Positions 6,845-8,948 of a stretch of DNA of 8,948 bases are shown here, piece by piece. The stretch is taken from assembly GCA_964556425.1 (NCBI GenBank), contig CAZKWC010000093.1, positions 1 through 8,948 on the forward strand, read 5' to 3'. Position 1 is the stretch's first letter; each line of letters begins with the position of its first letter. A model generated the notes under the pieces. That model searched no databases, was not told the origin of the DNA, and saw only the letters and a program-made list of their open reading frames with translations. The DNA is from JALQUL01 sp964556425 (GTDB lineage Bacteria; Pseudomonadota; Gammaproteobacteria; Burkholderiales; Burkholderiaceae_C). The position numbers were made by a program, and so were the translations under genes.

Positions 6845-8948
6845 ATGACCGCAGTAACTCCACCTCCGACACTCCTACAGCTGGCGATAGATCCACCTCA
6901 TTTGCGGTCACCTTTGAATTATTATTTCATAAACAAATTCAGCAATTAGGTCTTAAATTTGGTAACTCCAATAATTTAGTACAAACAGTACAAGAGTTAT
7001 CTGATGAGATCAGCAAGGTCTTGAACTCTGAACGCGTTACTTTTTATCAGTTTGACCCCAAACAAAATCTTTTAATAGGGCAATTGTTATTAACTGGTGG
7101 ACAAACCCGTGAATTAAAATTGGCTCCAGAGCCAAAATCAATTGCCGGTTATGTGGCAATGACCAAGCGTACAGTCAATATTCACAACGTTTATGACGAT
7201 GCAGAACTCAAAAAACTCAACTCCAATTTATCATTTTTAAAAGGGGTAGATGCCAGAACCGGCTTTAAAACCCGCGAGTTATTAGCCGTACCAGTAGTGG
7301 TAAGCGACAACCTATTAGGCGTATTACAAATTGTTAATAGCCGAACCAAAACACCGTTTACCAAACTAGAAACCGAGGGTGCTGAAGCACTAGCCAAAGC
7401 AATAGGTGGGCGCTTAATTCGCCTACAAGTAGGCGGCGCAAGCAATAACCGCTCTCACCAAGAGCCTCGTACCACTAGTAAATATGCATTTTTGGTGCAA
7501 TCCAATGTTATTTCTGAAGTAGAGCTTAACAAACTACAAGTGCAAAACGGTTCTGATGACGCTGCCCTTGAAAGCGCCTTATTAACCCAGCACCGAATTC
7601 GTAGTGCACAAATTGGTCAGTCATTGTCACGCTTTTACGGTGTGCCCCACGAGCCCTATCAGCCACGTCGAGTCAAGCAAGACGCTTTGCATGGCTCGCT
7701 CAAACGCGAAATGGTTTTGCGTCAAGGCTGGTTACCACTTTCAGAAGACGCCAATAACAGCCAAATTACAGTAGTCTGCTTAGACCCCGAAGCCACTCAA
7801 GGTAGTAGGCAAGTTCAACAGCAGTACCCCAAACACACACAAATTTTATTTAAAGTGTGTACCCAAACTGAATTTAAAGACACGGTGGACCAACTCATTG
7901 GCGGTGGGGGTGGCGGCTCTATTGATCAGTTATTGGCCAATATTGGTAAAACTGCTGAAGTCGTCGAGCGTAAAGAACCCACCGGTCCTTCGGTAGCCGA
8001 CAACGACATGGTGCGCTTGGTGAATAAAATCATTATGGATGCCTACCAAAGTCAAGCCTCCGATATTCACATCGAGCCAGGCATGGGCCAAGATAAGGTA
8101 CAGGTTCGCTTGCGTATTGATGGCACACTTGAACGAGTTTTAGAGTTGCCAGCGGCAATTAGGCACACCTTGGTGGCGCGTATAAAAATTATGTCCGACC
8201 TCGATATTTCCGAAAGTCGTAGGCCACAAGACGGCAAAATTGCTTTTAAAAAATTTGGTGCCCTTGATATTGAACTGCGCGTAGCCACCATTCCTTCTGC
8301 GGGGGGCGGCGAAGATGTGGTCATGCGTATTTTGGCTGGCGGCGAGCCTATTCCACTAGATGACTTAGGTTTGCTGGCGCAAAACAAAGAGCGTTTGCTG
8401 AATGTAATTAACAAACCCTATGGCTTGTTTTATGTGTGTGGCCCTACCGGATCTGGTAAAACCACTACCTTGCATTCTATTTTGGCCTATTTAAACACAC
8501 CAGAGACCAAAATTTGGACTGCTGAAGACCCAGTCGAGATTACCCAAAAAGGACTGCGCCAAGTACAAGTCAATAAAAAAGCCGGTATTGATTTTGCCCT
8601 TTTAATGCGGGCCTTTTTACGTGCCGACCCCGACATTATTATGGTGGGTGAGTCACGTGACCACGAAACCGTCTCTATGGGTGTAGAAGCCTCTTTAACC
8701 GGCCATTTGGTGTTCTCTACCTTACACACCAATTCAGCCCCCGAATCAATTACCCGTCTGCTTGATATGGGTATGGACCCTTTCAACTTTTCTGACGCCT
8801 TATTGGGTGTATTGGCCCAGCGTTTAGCCAAACGTTTATGTAGGTGCAAAGAGGAATATTTTCCCGATGATCACGAGATCCGATCATTCATGACCGAATA
8901 CGCCAATGAGTTAAAACATACCACTGCATGGCAACAAGATTACAACGG
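6841..8948 (+). CDS. GAF-domain GspE/PilB-type secretion ATPase (3' end missing)
   Basis: Hexameric cytoplasmic ATPase of the type II secretion/type IV pilus assembly family. The frame is open to the window edge (702 codons seen, C-terminus missing). After a disordered N-terminus comes a GAF domain (about 45-195; SIAGYVAMTKR at 100-110, LLAVPVVV at 147-154). Then a diverged GspE/MshE N-domain (about 225-345), a hexaglycine linker (354-359) and the catalytic domain: SDIHIEP (407-413), RIDG (424-427), Walker A GPTGSGKTTT (534-543), Asp box AEDPVE (561-566), Walker B DPDIIMVGESRD (596-607) and His box TGHLVFSTLHTN (620-631). Two departures stand out: Ser605 where GEIRD is usual, and a CxC (C667, C669) where the zinc CxxC normally begins. 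ATG 6841 overlaps the cyclase stop as ATGA, with GGA at 6830-6832 as a modest ribosome site. Whether it drives secretion or a pilus cannot be told. Confidence 0.92.
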   Translation, partial: MNDRSNSTSDTPTAGDRSTSFAVTFELLFHKQIQQLGLKFGNSNNLVQTVQELSDEISKVLNSERVTFYQFDPKQNLLIGQLLLTGGQTRELKLAPEPKSIAGYVAMTKRTVNIHNVYDDAELKKLNSNLSFLKGVDARTGFKTRELLAVPVVVSDNLLGVLQIVNSRTKTPFTKLETEGAEALAKAIGGRLIRLQVGGASNNRSHQEPRTTSKYAFLVQSNVISEVELNKLQVQNGSDDAALESALLTQHRIRSAQIGQSLSRFYGVPHEPYQPRRVKQDALHGSLKREMVLRQGWLPLSEDANNSQITVVCLDPEATQGSRQVQQQYPKHTQILFKVCTQTEFKDTVDQLIGGGGGGSIDQLLANIGKTAEVVERKEPTGPSVADNDMVRLVNKIIMDAYQSQASDIHIEPGMGQDKVQVRLRIDGTLERVLELPAAIRHTLVARIKIMSDLDISESRRPQDGKIAFKKFGALDIELRVATIPSAGGGEDVVMRILAGGEPIPLDDLGLLAQNKERLLNVINKPYGLFYVCGPTGSGKTTTLHSILAYLNTPETKIWTAEDPVEITQKGLRQVQVNKKAGIDFALLMRAFLRADPDIIMVGESRDHETVSMGVEASLTGHLVFSTLHTNSAPESITRLLDMGMDPFNFSDALLGVLAQRLAKRLCRCKEEYFPDDHEIRSFMTEYANELKHTTAWQQDYN

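Noticed and set aside
7906..7920. Hexaglycine-coding run as a possible frameshift or assembly artefact
   Set aside because: The reading frame stays open and matches the GspE family on both sides, so it is a flexible linker between the N-domain and the catalytic core.
7191..8849. Three minus-strand open frames (84, 115 and 120 codons) opposite the GAF-ATPase gene
   Set aside because: All sit antisense within a continuous coding frame with GAF and GspE motifs. Their products are Ser/Pro-rich, as is usual for antisense shadows of coding sequence.

Overview
The window looks like a chromosomal segment from a low-GC betaproteobacterium, probably of the Burkholderiales. The basis is the sequence style of SucC and SucD, a type 2 (about 300-residue) ArgC, and the AT-leaning composition. 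This placement is by protein resemblance only; no 16S rRNA or other decisive marker is present.

Left part (1-3270): housekeeping genes. A complete type 2 argC lies on the minus strand, divergent from sucC-sucD (both subunits of succinyl-CoA synthetase, TCA cycle) on the plus strand. The two suc genes are 58 bp apart, with a 20-nt near-perfect palindrome across the sucC stop codon. The unit ends at a clear intrinsic terminator (3236-3265).

Middle (3266-3740): about 475 bp without an intact gene. It holds a short, start-less reading frame (3337-3507) that resembles a decayed, internally shortened DUF1311/LprI-like secreted protein, then an AT-rich leader with an operator-like inverted repeat and a weak promoter candidate.

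Right part (3741-8948): three plus-strand genes joined by ATGA stop/start overlaps, so almost certainly one translationally coupled operon. They encode (i) an FHA protein with an intact phosphothreonine-reader domain, a long Ala/Gln/Pro/Thr linker and a probable degenerate FHA-like C-terminal fold; (ii) a membrane adenylate cyclase with an extracytoplasmic CHASE2 sensor and a complete class III catalytic site; (iii) a GspE/PilB-type secretion or pilus ATPase with an N-terminal GAF domain, cut by the window edge after 702 codons.

This trio is the most interesting content. Its layout suggests a signalling module in which an envelope signal sets cAMP level, the GAF domain may sense a nucleotide, the FHA protein may read Ser/Thr phosphorylation, and the output is a type II secretion/type IV pilus-like ATPase. 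No pilin, platform protein, kinase or phosphatase is visible here, so the apparatus served is unknown; the genes after position 8948 would be the first place to look.
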